Assembly (NCBI GenBank): GCA_022225965.2 | Contig: JAKJXP020000012.1 | Location: 603,082-667,081 of the forward strand | DNA length: 64,000 nucleotides | Direction: 5' to 3' | Source: Diatrype stigma | Taxonomy: Eukaryota; Ascomycota; Sordariomycetes; Xylariales; Diatrypaceae | Shown: piece after piece, positions 1-10,494 of the stretch | Layout of the letters: each line of letters opens with the position of its first letter | How positions within the stretch are numbered: the stretch's first letter is position 1 | Translations under genes and position numbers: made by a program | Notes under the pieces: model-generated | Seen by the model: the letters and a program-made list of their open reading frames with translations, nothing else | Told to the model about the DNA's origin: nothing | The model's database searches: none

Positions 1-182
1 TGGTCGACGCCTTCACGCGCCAGATGGCGCAGTGGCTCGACGAGCAGGACTGGGTCGCGCAGTACGGGTTCTTCGGCATGTCGCGCGCCGTCGCCGACGA
101 CTTCGTCAGCCCCGCCGCGCAGCTCATGGATGCCGATGGCAATTTGACGCCGTTGGGCTTGTTCTATGCTGGGCTTGAGTAA
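1..182 (+). CDS. C-terminus of a GH128-type (Asl1-like) glycosyl hydrolase, cut by the window edge
   Basis: An open frame enters from the left edge (first full codon at base 3) and stops at TAA 180-182, leaving 59 residues. The tail reads QMAQWLDEQDWVAQYGFF, then an alanine/aspartate segment, then LMDADGNLTPLGLFYAGLE. This resembles the end of fungal Asl1-like glycosyl hydrolase catalytic domains (GH128), where the last strand and helix of the barrel carry a W-L-D-x-Q...Y.WFG block followed by L-x-D-x-x-G-x-L-T-x-L-G. Family members act on beta-1,3-glucan and many are secreted or wall-bound. The catalytic glutamates lie outside the window, so activity cannot be judged. The high GC of the frame and its sharp drop after the stop support coding. 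Confidence 0.72.
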   Translation, partial: VDAFTRQMAQWLDEQDWVAQYGFFGMSRAVADDFVSPAAQLMDADGNLTPLGLFYAGLE

Positions 183-1199
183 GAGTACGTGGGGGTTGAG
201 ACTCGAAGGAACTACGAGGGTGTTAGGGAGAGAGGGGGAGGGAAGAAAAGGAAAGGAAAGGGGGGAAAGAAAGAAGGGGCGTCCGTGCGTATGCTTGTTT
301 GGCGGGTTCGATGGGATACCTAGGGATTTGGGCTGGGCCGGGCTGATACGATGCATGAGGGAAAGGGGGGGTGTTTGGGAGTTTTACGATCTTCTTCGTT
401 TGCTGGACAGGGGACTGGAGCGGAGGGAGGGTGGGCTTTTCTGTCTTCTCTCCTCCCGATTTTCTTCGATTCTTGTATATAAGTATTTTATCATAAGGGG
501 TTGCGGGGCACACCCTGATGCCTACGGCTATCTACCCCTTATGTCTTCCGGGTGTATACACCGCACAATCGCTTCGGTTTTTGTATATACCAACCACGGC
601 CGAAAGGCTTTATCCTTCTCATCAGCCCTTGTGGGCTGTGGGCATTTTCAAAGACAACTTACAATTCCTACTATCGCTTAACCTGCCTTCGCAGGGGAAA
701 AGAAAGTCCACCCGTATTTGCGAAGTGAACTTGTCTGTTAGCTTACAGACATTCCATCTGCGGGGTCTTACTCATTTCCTGTCCGCTTCACCAAGGAGGT
801 CATCGCCCATCCAATGAACATAAACTAGGGGGCCGAGCATTCCGATCGAAATGGTATATCAATAAATACCTCGTAGTTGATCTGGGGCGAACTAGCCTTC
901 GTCACCCGCCACTAGAGCAATGTTCCCGTGGCTAACGGCACTCTAAAGGTCCATGTTCTGCAACGGCAGGCTAAGGTACGGGAAATGTCCCATAAATGGC
1001 TCCTCCTTGTCGCTAGCTTGCATAGGGCGTCGTGTTCATCGACGTCATCTGCCGGTGCTATATATAATATATTAGCAAGAAATGTATAATCGATTGTTAA
1101 AAAATACATAATCCTGTGTCCGTGGCAGTATTTAAATGCTTGAAATAAACCTCCTTGCGGACTCCAGGCTTCTACCAGAACACACTCTTCAAAGTCATC
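183..1199. other. Spacer between the GH128 gene and the FAD monooxygenase
   Basis: The first 100 bases after the stop are purine-rich (GGGAGAGAGGGGG-like), probably 3' UTR. Open frames on both strands lack family motifs and plausible codon use. An AT-rich stretch at about 1060-1130 may be the promoter of the next gene. I see no RNA gene. Confidence 0.5.
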
Positions 1200-2720
1200 A
1201 TGGCGAGCGATACGAATACACCGAAGTTCCACATCGCCATCGTTGGCGGCGGCATAGCCGGCATCACGCTCGCTATCGCACTCATGAAGCACAACATCTC
1301 ATGTGCGATATACGAGCAAGGCCACGCCTTTTCGGAAATCGGAGCCGGGGTGGCCTTCTCCCCCAACGCGGTGTGGGCCATGAAGATCTGCGACAAGACC
1401 ATACACACTGCATTCGAGAAGGTGGCGACGCACAACCAGTGGCCGTCGAAGAAAAACGTCTTCTTTGACTTCATCGATGGCACTACTAAGAGCATCGCAG
1501 AGCCCCCTGCTACCGTCTTCAGTCTTACCAACGAGCAAGGCGCGAACTCAGTGCACAGAGCGGACTTCATGGAGGAGATGGCTCAGCTGGTCCCTGGTGA
1601 GATAGCTCACTTTAGGAAGCATCTGGACGATATCGCGGAAGATCCGAGCACGGGGAAGCTGCGGCTCAAGTTCCATGATGGGACCGTGGCTGAGGCGGAT
1701 GCTGTCGTCGGATGTGACGGAATAAAATCGCGGACTAGGGCCGTTCTGTTCGGGGACGACCATCCATCGGCACATCCCACCTATACGCACAAGTATGCGT
1801 ACCGGGCCGTCGTCCCGATGGAGAAGGCAGTAGAAGTCATAGGTGATGAACGGGCTCAAAACGCCTCGCTCTGGGTACGTGGATAGTCAAGTCATCCTGA
1901 TCGGCTCGCATGAGCATAGTGCATGGTCTAACAAACTAATTCGTCGAAGATGGGACCGAAATCCCACGTCCTGACATTCCCCATTACCCAAGGGAAGACA
2001 TTCAACCTGGTTGCGTTCCAGACCGACGAGGGCGAGTGGCCAAGCAGCAATAAGCTGACCCTGCCCGCGCACAAGACCGACGCCCTACGTGACTTCAAAA
2101 ACTTTGGTCCCGCGGTGCTAAGAGAACTCGAACTTACAAACGAGGATATCGACAGGGTAAGTTTTCCATCGCCCCCCTTTCAGATAACGAGAGAAACAAT
2201 TTGTTCCTTTATTATTGTCTCGAAGACCGGATCGTGTCTGGGAATAGAGAGATAGACTTTGGGTAATTATCTGACGACTTGACTTATTATTCGCTGTTGA
2301 TAGTGGGCGATATTCGATCTTGGGGACCACCCAGTCCCATCATTCTACAAGGGCCGGATCTGCATCTCAGGGGATGCCGCACACGCGACGAGTCCACACC
2401 ACGGGGCCGGCGCGGGCTTCTGCATAGAAGACTCGGCGGTCCTCTCCTCGCTACTTGCCGACGAGAGAGTAAGAAGCCACCGTGATCTGGAGGCCGTGTT
2501 TGCCGCCTTCGACGCCGCCCGCCGGGAGAGGGCACAGTGGCTCGTCCAGGATAGCCGGAGGACCGGGGAGCTCTACGAGTGGAATGCAGAGGGGGCGGGG
2601 AAAGATCTCAAGAAGATAGAAGATGAGCTGCGGAACAGCTACGCCGTCATTTGGAACTACGATATGGATAAGGCGGTGGAAGACGCAAAGGCTGAGCTTG
2701 GTTCGCGTCTCAAGACTTGA
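1200..2720 (+). CDS. FAD-dependent aromatic-ring monooxygenase, salicylate hydroxylase-like
   Basis: Three exons, 1200-1874, 1950-2156 and 2304-2720, give 432 residues, the usual size for the PHBH/salicylate hydroxylase class. The ATG at 1200 puts the dinucleotide-binding motif GGGIAG at residues 16-21. The second motif GCDGIKS is near 171 and the FAD ribityl-binding block ISGDAAHATSPHHGAG is near 315-330, in the expected order and spacing. Both introns have clear donors (GTACGT, GTAAGT) and are in phase 0. There is no signal peptide, so a cytosolic or peroxisomal enzyme is likely, using NAD(P)H and O2 to hydroxylate a small aromatic or similar substrate. The substrate cannot be told from sequence. 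No pathway partners lie next to it. Confidence 0.9.
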
Positions 2721-3144
2721 ATCGTATCTAGCCCATGTAGTACAGGCAGTTCAGGGGCCCTAGATGTAGATTGTGTGGTGGTATCTTTTGGTTCTGTGTA
2801 TGGTACTCGTCTTTCAGCGGTATTACGATGTTAACGTTTGAATCAAAGTTGTTTCGCCTACAATATCGCTCTGCGCGTCGGATGGAGATTCTTCACCAAA
2901 TTCGAGTGGTCAACTATACATACCCTTCTATAAAATTGTGCACAAGGATTAGGGTCAAGCTTGGGTTCCTCCCCTTGGTGGTCATCCCCGGTTCGCGGAT
3001 TTCAACAGCTGTTACTGCTGCATGATATAAGCAAATGCTCTACTAGGTATTCGTTCCATATCGTCGCAATGTGGCTTTTAGATTTCGTTATTCTAAGACC
3101 TAAGCTAAGCGAATCTCTACTTATAGAGGTAGTAAAGACCAGCT
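2721..3144. other. Tail-to-tail spacer
   Basis: About 420 bases between the convergent monooxygenase and the unknown membrane protein. It holds no credible coding frame or RNA and presumably carries both 3' UTRs. Confidence 0.5.
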
Positions 3145-4399
3145 TTACTTCCTCGAAGATTGAGTACGCCTCAAGGGCACCACTGACTTGGCCGGCTTTT
3201 CTGGCACATTTCCAAAGAGCTTTTCTGAGATCCACGCGAAAATGCTCCTCCATAGCGACAGGAACCCCTGGTACAGCCTCGCGAACACACCTTTCAGCCA
3301 CATGAACACGCTATCCCACGGGATGACATATGCCACCATAGCCGCTCCGAATCCGAGCATCGCAGCGGGTCCGGCGGCGGTGTAGAGGGTGTGGGACTTG
3401 ACGCCGGCCGTGGCGATGGTCATGGCGGCGGTGCCGAGATGATACTCCACGTTGATGCCCGCTGCCGTCGCCTGGAACGAGCCCGGGGTCTTGCCGCCTT
3501 TGCCCGTAAGCAGGCCCATGATAGTCGCCATCGGGCCCATGATCTTCTTCCACCAGATCTCCCCCGGCCCGCAAGGCTCGCAGATGAGGCTCAGGTTCCG
3601 CTTGACCTCCTGCATGTCCTCCTCCGAGAGGCTCTGGGCGCACTTGAGGAGCGACCACGGGTTGTCTGCCGCGGTCATCTCGACCTTGATGCCGACGCCG
3701 TCGCCGATGTAGATGGCATGCTTGCTGCTGTGCTTCTTGCCCTGCCACTCGTCGAGCCGGGTGCCTCGGAACGTCGACGCGCCGTTGATCATGAACCGCC
3801 CCTCCCTGTCCTGCTCATGGTAGCAGCGGTAGACGCTGAGAGCGCGGAAGCTTTGCGGCACGTGAAACTCGATGACGTCCTCGATATCCCTGCTCGCTAG
3901 TACAGTCAAGTGCTGGCCCGTCTTGTGCTGGATGGCGTCGATAGATTCCTGCAGCTGGTCCGTGCTGGTCAACCGGACAAGACCCTTTGCTATCATTGCA
4001 GCTAGGATGTTAGCAGTACGCTCATGATACTACACGTGTTTCAGGTTTGTTGAGGGGGAACTTGCACTTCCAGAACTTCCAACGAGAAGAGTGCAACCTG
4101 CGCTCGAGCTCTTCAAGGTTGTCGGCCGGCACGACAGCGATGATGGCCCTGTCCTTCTCGCCGCGGTCCTCGTCGATGAACTTGCTTATCCCCTTGATCT
4201 CATTGAGGGTCTTCTTGGTAGCGCCCTTAGACTCGACCTCAATGAGCGCCTTCTTGTTTGCGCCTTTCGGATCGAACTCAGTGAGCGCCCTCTTGATTCC
4301 GCCTTTGGACTCGCGACCGGAGGACGGGGCCGATGGCCGGTCGGAAGGCGTGTTTGATTTGCGGCGCGTGGGTTCCTTGGACTCGGACGGAGCGCTCAT
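3145..4399 (-). CDS. Unrecognised 406-residue protein with N-terminal repeats and hydrophobic C-terminus
   Basis: Two exons, 4399-4036 and 4001-3145, are joined by a 34-base intron (donor GTGTAG, branch-like GCTAAC, acceptor CCTAG). A slightly longer intron ending at GATAG also keeps the frame. The first 45 residues are Ser/Pro/Lys-rich and look disordered. Three imperfect 13-residue repeats follow (ESKGGIKRALTEF, DPKGANKKALIEV, ESKGATKKTLNEI). The middle is a mixed alpha/beta globular-looking region. The last 110 residues are Gly/Ala-rich and hydrophobic (AAGPAAMLGFGAAMVAYVIP), then an aromatic amphipathic stretch (FMWLKGVFARLYQGFLSLW), ending in a basic tail. This suggests membrane association. 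I recognise no family. Length, intron and codon use argue that it is a real gene. Confidence 0.75.
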
Positions 4400-4712
4400 T
4401 GTACCTGTCTGGATACAGAAACCTGTCTGTATGCAGCGGACCAGATGAAAGAAGGACAGGGGTCGGATAAATGGTGTTCAGGCAAGTGTGAGGTGATGCT
4501 TAAGCTGGAAAACGTTCAGGTCGCAGACCTGAATGAAGAACTTGGGCAAGTTCGAACGACAGGCGACATGGCGCGCTAGATTGGTTTATGCGAGACTACG
4601 AAGTGCCCATGCATGCGTAATAAGTAAGCTGGTAACTAGGCACTTAACTAGCAGGTATCCTTGACCGCGATTTTGGTAGGACGAAAGGAGAAAGGGGGGT
4701 TGCGATGAGTTG
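4400..4712. other. Promoter-side spacer of the unknown gene
   Basis: About 310 bases upstream of the ATG at 4399. I see no coding signal or clear TATA element. Confidence 0.4.
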
Positions 4713-5216
4713 TCACCACTTGACGCCAGGATCCACCGGATAATCCGCCACCATGTTCTCGATCTTCACCGCCAAGAATCGCACTAGGTAAAGTAGCTGG
4801 TCTCCATCGAGGGGCATCAACTTGTCGTCCTGCCATACGCCTATCCATTATTACCCGCGCACCTAATAACAAGTGCTTCTCCATATAGATAGTCGTGATA
4901 GTTGCTTCGGCGATCCGAAACCTGCCAGTGCGACTGGAAGCGGGCGCTCAGGTCCGGAGCCGATACGTCCAACTTCTTAGTCGGGACCCACATTCCCCGT
5001 GTGGCCGGAAATCGTGAGCGGGGTATGATATCAGATTCACATGCCCGTGTCTATGCCAGCACATGAGTGCCCCGAATCAGGCGATCTCACTCCTGCTGAG
5101 GCCCAACTAGACTGCAATCGCACTCATTTGGAATCTATGTAAGCACGTTATCAGGTTATGCAGAAAGCCAATACTCACAGGCACTCCAAATGCCCTAAGT
5201 TCATCCAACAAGCTTA
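4713..5216 (-). pseudogene. Likely remnant of a multi-exon gene, family not recognised
   Basis: Several short stretches on the minus strand read like exons, but the set does not assemble cleanly. From upstream: LLDELRAFGVP, ending at a GTGAGT donor near 5178. Next comes a 44-base exon at 5134-5091 (IPNECDCSLVGPQQ) between a CATAG acceptor and a GTGAG donor. Then an open block at about 5047-4860, containing WVPTKKLDVSAPDLSARF and YHDYLYGEALVIR. Last is an exon at 4829-4713 (DDKLMPLDGDQLLYLVRF, then the tail DYPVDPGVKW) ending in TGA. The gap before the last block would need an intron of only 33 bases, and the middle block joins out of frame with the preceding exon. This fits a decayed gene or one with unusual splicing. 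No domain was identified. Confidence 0.35.
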
Positions 5217-5579
5217 CGTAGTAGAAGCATCAGTAACATTATCTCGGGCAAGCAGGACGCATGACTCAGAGGTGAAGGAGCATGTCCTTGTTTTCAACAA
5301 CGGTTAGGAAATATAACATGAGAACTCTAGCAATCAGTTGAATTGTAAACAATCTCTATTGGTACCTGTATACAGCAGCAGAACGTGAAGTTATCAAGGA
5401 AAATGAACCTAATTCTCCTTTCATCGCTCAAACCTGTTTGCCTGCTGGTTGGGCTAATCGGGATGACGATAATCAATAGTCACCCGTGTAAAGTAATTTT
5501 GAAACTGCTTGCTGGTTGTATGGCTACCAAAAGATAGGCTTATTCTGCCTCTCATCCATGACTCCCTGGTCAAAAGGTT
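5217..5579. other. Spacer without visible gene
   Basis: Upstream of the gene remnant. Short frames only. It may contain further decayed exons, but I cannot support any. Confidence 0.35.
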
Positions 5580-6110
5580 ATGCAAGCAGGAGCTACTTCA
5601 AAGGCAGCGGCTCGAATTGGCTTGAGGCCACCGAAACCCGGCAACTTGAGCCAGACCAAGCTGGCCCAAGTTTGCCATAACTGGCCCATACCTGGCAGCT
5701 AAAGCTACAGTTACCCAACCCCTTCCCAGCCCGCTTGAGACTACTGATATCCATTAGCTCAGGCTGGCCCGAGTGCGCTAAGTTGACCCAAGCTCCTCCG
5801 GAATTCGTTGGCCCGGACCTGTAAAAGTTGGCCAAGCTCGCCGAAGCCGGCCCAAGCTCGCGATGACTCAAGCTGCGCTGGAAGATGGCCCAAACCCTCC
5901 GGAGCTCGGCAGCCGAGGCCAACTACCAACCCAGCCTCCGCAAAAACTAGCCAGGTTACACCGAGCTGGCCCAAAATCGACCAAGCTTGGTCGAGGCCGG
6001 CCCAACCTTCCCGGAACCGGCCTGCGCCCAGGCCGGCTCAAGCCTCAAGATGGCCAAAGCTGAATATAACGGCTGGCCAAGCAACAGCTGATGGCTAGGC
6101 GACAGCCGTA
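5580..6110. repeat. Degenerate CCAAGCT/GGCCCAA-rich repeat tract
   Basis: About 500 bases in which short words such as GGCCCAAGCT, CCAAGCTTGG, CCGAAGCCGG and GAGCTGGCCC recur at irregular spacing of roughly 10-25 bases. Frames through it give Leu/Ala/Pro-rich low-complexity peptides with no motif. It looks like an old, mutated minisatellite. A shorter patch of the same flavour occurs near 9115-9180. Confidence 0.5.
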
Positions 6111-6628
6111 ACAGCTCGGTGACTAAGAACGAGCAGGTTATGGGAGCGCACGGATCACTAATAGGCTTTGTTCTCTGGTATAGCAAACTATGACCTGTGT
6201 CAAAGTGAAGTCAAAATGAGGGCACATGATAGAGGATACCTTTACCCCAGATCTGGGCGAGCCGAAACCTGTCCGAATTGGGCATGGTGTCGATCGGGCT
6301 GATCCGGGGAAAGATCATTTATACCTGATTAGGAAAGACCCATACCAAACCAGCCAATCAGAGGCTCTAGCTCGTAGCACGCCGAATACACGGCCCCACC
6401 TAGCTTAGATCTATATAGCATCTACGCAAACATCACGACTCCAGCTTCACGGATCAGTATAAACCGCAACACAATCAGTAAACCAAGGAAGCCTGATAGG
6501 CCAATCAGGTAGCAGCATCAGTGGCATACTTAAGTGTGTTACCATCCAAAAATCAAGATCAGGAGCGTTGCAGGGCTTCCTAGACAGGGATGCTGTTGAG
6601 TTACTGATTGTAGAGTCCCCCTGGAATA
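6111..6628. other. Upstream region of the small secreted protein gene
   Basis: About 500 bases with no convincing coding frame. It precedes a clear TATA element and a pyrimidine-rich leader, so it probably acts as promoter DNA. Confidence 0.4.
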
Positions 6629-6637
6629 CTATAAATA
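6629..6637 (+). promoter_or_regulatory. Probable TATA box (CTATAAATA)
   Basis: CTATAAATA lies about 200 bases before the ATG at 6833. It is followed within 20-60 bases by CT-rich runs (TTTCCTCCTGGC, TTGCTTCTTCCC), the usual arrangement at strong fungal promoters. The transcription start would lie near 6660-6700. Confidence 0.6.
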
Positions 6638-6832
6638 CGTGGCTTTCCTCCTGGCTTCATCTGCTTTTGCTTCTTCCCTTCTTCATCTTTTCATACTCAA
6701 GAACCAGACCAGTCTTCATACCAAACTGCAATCCTTGAGCTACCCAGAACACCCAGAGCAACCTGCTTAACCTCACTCTTTCTATCTACAGAACAACTTC
6801 TACCGAACTCTTGTTTATTACTTATCTTCACA

Positions 6833-7354
6833 ATGATGTTCATCAACGTTCTTATTGCTGGACTCGCTGCCGTTACCGCTGCGTTCCCTCTTCCCACTAA
6901 CGGGAATGGATCTGCCCTCGCTGCCGACCAGGGTTCACTCCATCACGCTGGAGGCCCTAGCCTTGGCGGAACCGGCGCCTTCGTAGAGAAGACAGTCGCT
7001 GAGATCGGGGAGAATCTCCTAGAGCCTCGCCAAACCAAGGGAGACGACAAGACTATCGAGCGCCGGATTATCTATGTCCTCCATCCCGGAGAGCCTCTCC
7101 CGCCCGTCATAATTGCGGCGATCGTCCTCTCCTGCATTGTTCTCGTAGCGTCCATCGTAGGATTCGGCCTGTACTGCTGTTCTTCTCGCTCCCAGGCCCG
7201 CAAGACTAAATACAGCGATGCTGCTCTTGCCGAGTTGGCAGCTCGCGTGGCGAGGGACCTCCCGACTACTTTCTTGAGGCATGAAACGGGTCCTAGCGCA
7301 CTGGATTCGGTGCCTGAGCCGGTCGAGTGCCACCTACAACAACATAGACAGTAG
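6833..7354 (+). CDS. Small secretory-pathway single-span membrane protein, unknown function
   Basis: A single exon of 173 residues. Residues 1-17 (MMFINVLIAGLAAVTAA) form a typical signal peptide. A Gly/Ser-rich ectodomain of about 70 residues follows, with LEPRQ near 63, a motif often seen before processing or near membrane anchors in fungal secreted proteins. A single membrane helix lies at about 92-115 (VIIAAIVLSCIVLVASIVG), followed at once by YCC, possible palmitoylation sites. The cytosolic tail has about 55 residues. This predicts a type I plasma-membrane or endomembrane protein. I recognise no family. The good promoter and leader suggest real expression. Confidence 0.7.
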   Translation: MMFINVLIAGLAAVTAAFPLPTNGNGSALAADQGSLHHAGGPSLGGTGAFVEKTVAEIGENLLEPRQTKGDDKTIERRIIYVLHPGEPLPPVIIAAIVLSCIVLVASIVGFGLYCCSSRSQARKTKYSDAALAELAARVARDLPTTFLRHETGPSALDSVPEPVECHLQQHRQ

Positions 7355-8392
7355 AGGCGATGGCAAACCTAGTAGAACACTGCCTACGAGCTATTCAGAG
7401 TAGGTCCGTGATGGGGCGTAATAGTAATATGACCATGCGTTACTAACACATGACTAATTAGATGCCAGGTCCGCTATACCACACTATCGACATGGTACCA
7501 GATGTTATTTCCACTATCTCTAGAGAATAAGCCGCAAGGATACTATCTTTCCATCCGACTATGTCGACGCGGGCAGGCGCTGTCGTTAAACATCAAGACC
7601 GCCGCCCAAACGACTCAACCACAAGTAACTGCCCCTGTAGCGAATAATTCCTAGCACGCCACCTGCCTATCGTATGTGTATCCTGAGAATAGGCTTGAAA
7701 CGAGTGTTTCTAATTTGCTCATAGTTACCTACCATCGACTTTCTAGTTTCTCGATGGCCTGAGTACCCTGCTATTGTATGATGCGGTTGCGGATAAGAAC
7801 TCACACGTGTGGGTGTTGGTTAGTACATCTGATGGTCACTTCTGCGGCTTTGACGCGCTTGGCTAACTTTAGCAGAGCCAGATGATTAGTTACGTTGTTC
7901 TTGTTTCTAGGTTTCCATCCGGCATGACTTGCTCTGCCGTCCCTGGAGGCATTAATGCAGAAGGAACTTCCATAACGTACCAACATGGAGATAGCATTCG
8001 TGGTGAGTATCACCACCTCTGGAAGAATAAGGGGTCAGGGGTAGACATTCGCTCGTTGTTCCTATCGGAAACGTGCACCGAAAAAGGGTAAGATCTACAA
8101 TGTGCTGAATGAGTTTCTTTGGTGCTTGCTACGAAGATCGAGTGGGGACGGACGCGATGTAGACGCGATGTAGTTGTGAATGTTATATTCAATCATTGTA
8201 AGTATCTACAATCTAAACAAAGTAAAATCTCAATGCCTTGGGGGTGTATCATGCCATAACAGAAACACCCAAACCGGAACGCCCGACCCATTCGTTATGC
8301 ACCGATCCCAGATGCTTTCCCCCATCTTCCATATTTGGACGGGGTGAATTAGGTAGATCCAACATTAACTAGTGCACCAGCTTTCTTTTGAA
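7355..8392. other. Spacer, nothing recognised
   Basis: About 1 kb between two convergent genes. Frames are short and lack motifs. I see no tRNA or repeat. Confidence 0.45.
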
Positions 8393-8732
8393 TTACCACC
8401 GACCCATCTGGCCCTTGAGCGTATACGAGGCAGCCATGGGCCAGCCTAATATGATGGCAAGACCAGGGAAGTAACTGTTTGGAAAGGTTAGTATTCCTTT
8501 TATAAAAGACACGAGTGAGAGAAGAGACAGAAGGGGAGACAAATGCTTACATAGCGGCTTGCTGGGCTCTCGTCTTGACGATGCGGCCCCAGTCACCCTT
8601 GTGTAGGGCGGCTGTGTTGGGCATGGGCGTGGGGTGCGCCTCGAAGCTGCGCGCGAATGTTCGCATGCTCGACAGGTTGCGGACGCCTGCGTTGCGGGAC
8701 ACGATGCGGGATGCTGCTCGGATGGCCGACAT
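8393..8732 (-). CDS. Small mitochondrial-type single-span protein (87 residues)
   Basis: Two exons, 8732-8551 and 8474-8393, are joined through a GTAAGC donor and CAG acceptor in phase 2. The N-terminus is rich in Arg, Ser and Ala without acidic residues (SAIRAASRIVSRNAGVRNLS), a good mitochondrial presequence. The C-terminal 30 residues contain one membrane helix (YFPGLAIILGWPMAASYTL) and a short basic tail. The size and build match accessory subunits of respiratory complexes or ATP synthase in fungi, but I cannot assign a specific subunit. The 5' flank, read on the minus strand, is CA-rich. Confidence 0.75.
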
Positions 8733-8770
8733 GTTTGGTTTTGTATGAGGTGACTAAGAAGTGATATAGT

Positions 8771-8890
8771 CTGTGTGTGTGTATGTGTGTCGATAGATTG
8801 ATGAGGATGTTTGGAATGTAATCCTTTGATCCGGTTGTGTATATAAGTGTTTGATGTTTGATGTGTGTGTGTGATTGTGTGAGTGTGTGA
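8771..8890. repeat. TG/CA microsatellite tracts in the 5' flank
   Basis: Two interrupted TG runs, at 8771-8790 and 8861-8890, lie 40-160 bases upstream of the ATG at 8732. They are probably in the 5' UTR or core promoter of the mitochondrial-type gene, where they read as CA repeats. Confidence 0.8.
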
Positions 8891-10494
8891 TGATGGTGAT
8901 GCTGATGATGCTTTTTCTGTGGCAAACCTCACGACCGCGGCCGCTGCTCTTATACCAGCAGTAGCGCGGACCGACACGACGGCATCGAACGGGAAGCCGC
9001 CGCGCGCAGACGAGAAGGTTCGTGCCATTGTCGCATCTCTCGTGCGCGGCCGGCCTCAGGCCCCGCTAGAACCGTCCGGGCGGATCAATCGATCTCATGT
9101 TCAGCTCTGTCCATCAGCCCACCAGCTGAGCCAAAATGGCAAGAACCGGACCAAAACTGGCCCAGTTGGGCGAAAAGCAACCGGGCGATAGTAAGTCCTG
9201 TGCTCCTGGCCTTGTGTCGTTGGAGCCTAGCTTCAGCAGCCAGGGCTGATCAGATGCGCCTCGCGAATGAGACTCGAGGGATTTGAAAATGCGGGAGCGC
9301 GGCTCTACTTTTTCCTTTCGCTAATGGACGGAATGGCAAGGTTTCATCGTGCGACTGTGGGCTTTGTAGGCGTTGTATGTGGTGTGACCATGCGAGTAGC
9401 GGCGGTCCAGGCCTGTGGGACGCTCCACGGCAGCGGCCGACGGGCCTGGCCGGTGTCGGTGGGGCCCTACAGAACTCAGCTGTTCAGAACACCCCCGCCA
9501 TTCCATTCCACCACCCACATCGACTTACAACATACACGAACACAAAACTGTAACAGCTGAGTTGGTAAGGCTTTTGTCGTGTCTTACATTATTGGCCCCA
9601 ATCCTCTGGGTCGTATTAGGTAAATCCATCGTCCCGCCATGTCGGTACCTGCTTGATCAAACACGTGCTACCAGGAGCAGCTGCGAGAATTACCTCGATA
9701 CAAAGCAAGTCACATGAACATATCAACTTATTACTAAAAAGGCATTTTGGAACTCTACATCTTCGTTGCTTTCCGGTTGCTCACCTTGATGGCATGGTTG
9801 ATTGGAAATCTAGGCTCGACACACTCTCAATTCCGAGAAAGTCTTTTCGCATAGTTGGCCTTACATCAACCACGTTCATCCTGATGACCCCGCGATTGTT
9901 CCAGCCGATGAAGCGGCGTCACAGAATAATCGAAAGTTCTCATTCCAACTTTGGATTATGAATTTTCAGCACTGGAGAGGAATACCCGCCCACTACGCCA
10001 AAGGTCGAGCGCAGTCCTTCTAGGAGATTGGGTTGCTAATAACTACATTCACATGAACCTATGCTATACTTGGTATTACGCTGAATTGTTGAGCTAATAG
10101 TCCTTTTATGGCCATCGCATGCATGTAAGATAGGACACCCCTTGCTTGCACTTGATCGACACCGAATATCGACCCAACTTCGACTTTCCAGAGAATCATG
10201 AAACCAACACAGCCTATCGCCACACAGCATGTACATGCGCACAAATTTCCAGCTGGGCAGAATCTTTCAGTTCTTTTTCACTGATGCGATAGACCGTGAT
10301 CTCGCCCTTCTCGACAGCATCCTTATACTAGACCCCGAAGAATGGCGCATTTAGACCTGTATCGGTTGGGCTTGCATTGTACCCAAGCCGCCGCATCTTT
10401 TGAGCATTTCGCCAATGGGCGTTGACTCGTAACCCTAGCATTGAATTACGTATCTGATAGCATAAGCGACCCGGAAACTATTCGAGCCTGGTAT
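8891..10494. other. Spacer of about 1.6 kb, nothing recognised
   Basis: GC-rich at its left (8935-9180), then ordinary. The patch at 9115-9180 repeats words like those in the 5580-6110 tract (CCAAAACTGGCCCA). Open frames, the longest about 100 codons, lack motifs or splice logic. Confidence 0.4.

Noticed and set aside
166..681. 171-codon plus-strand frame
   Set aside because: It overlaps the GH128 stop and runs through a purine-rich 3' flank. The peptide is Gly/Arg-rich low complexity with no motif.
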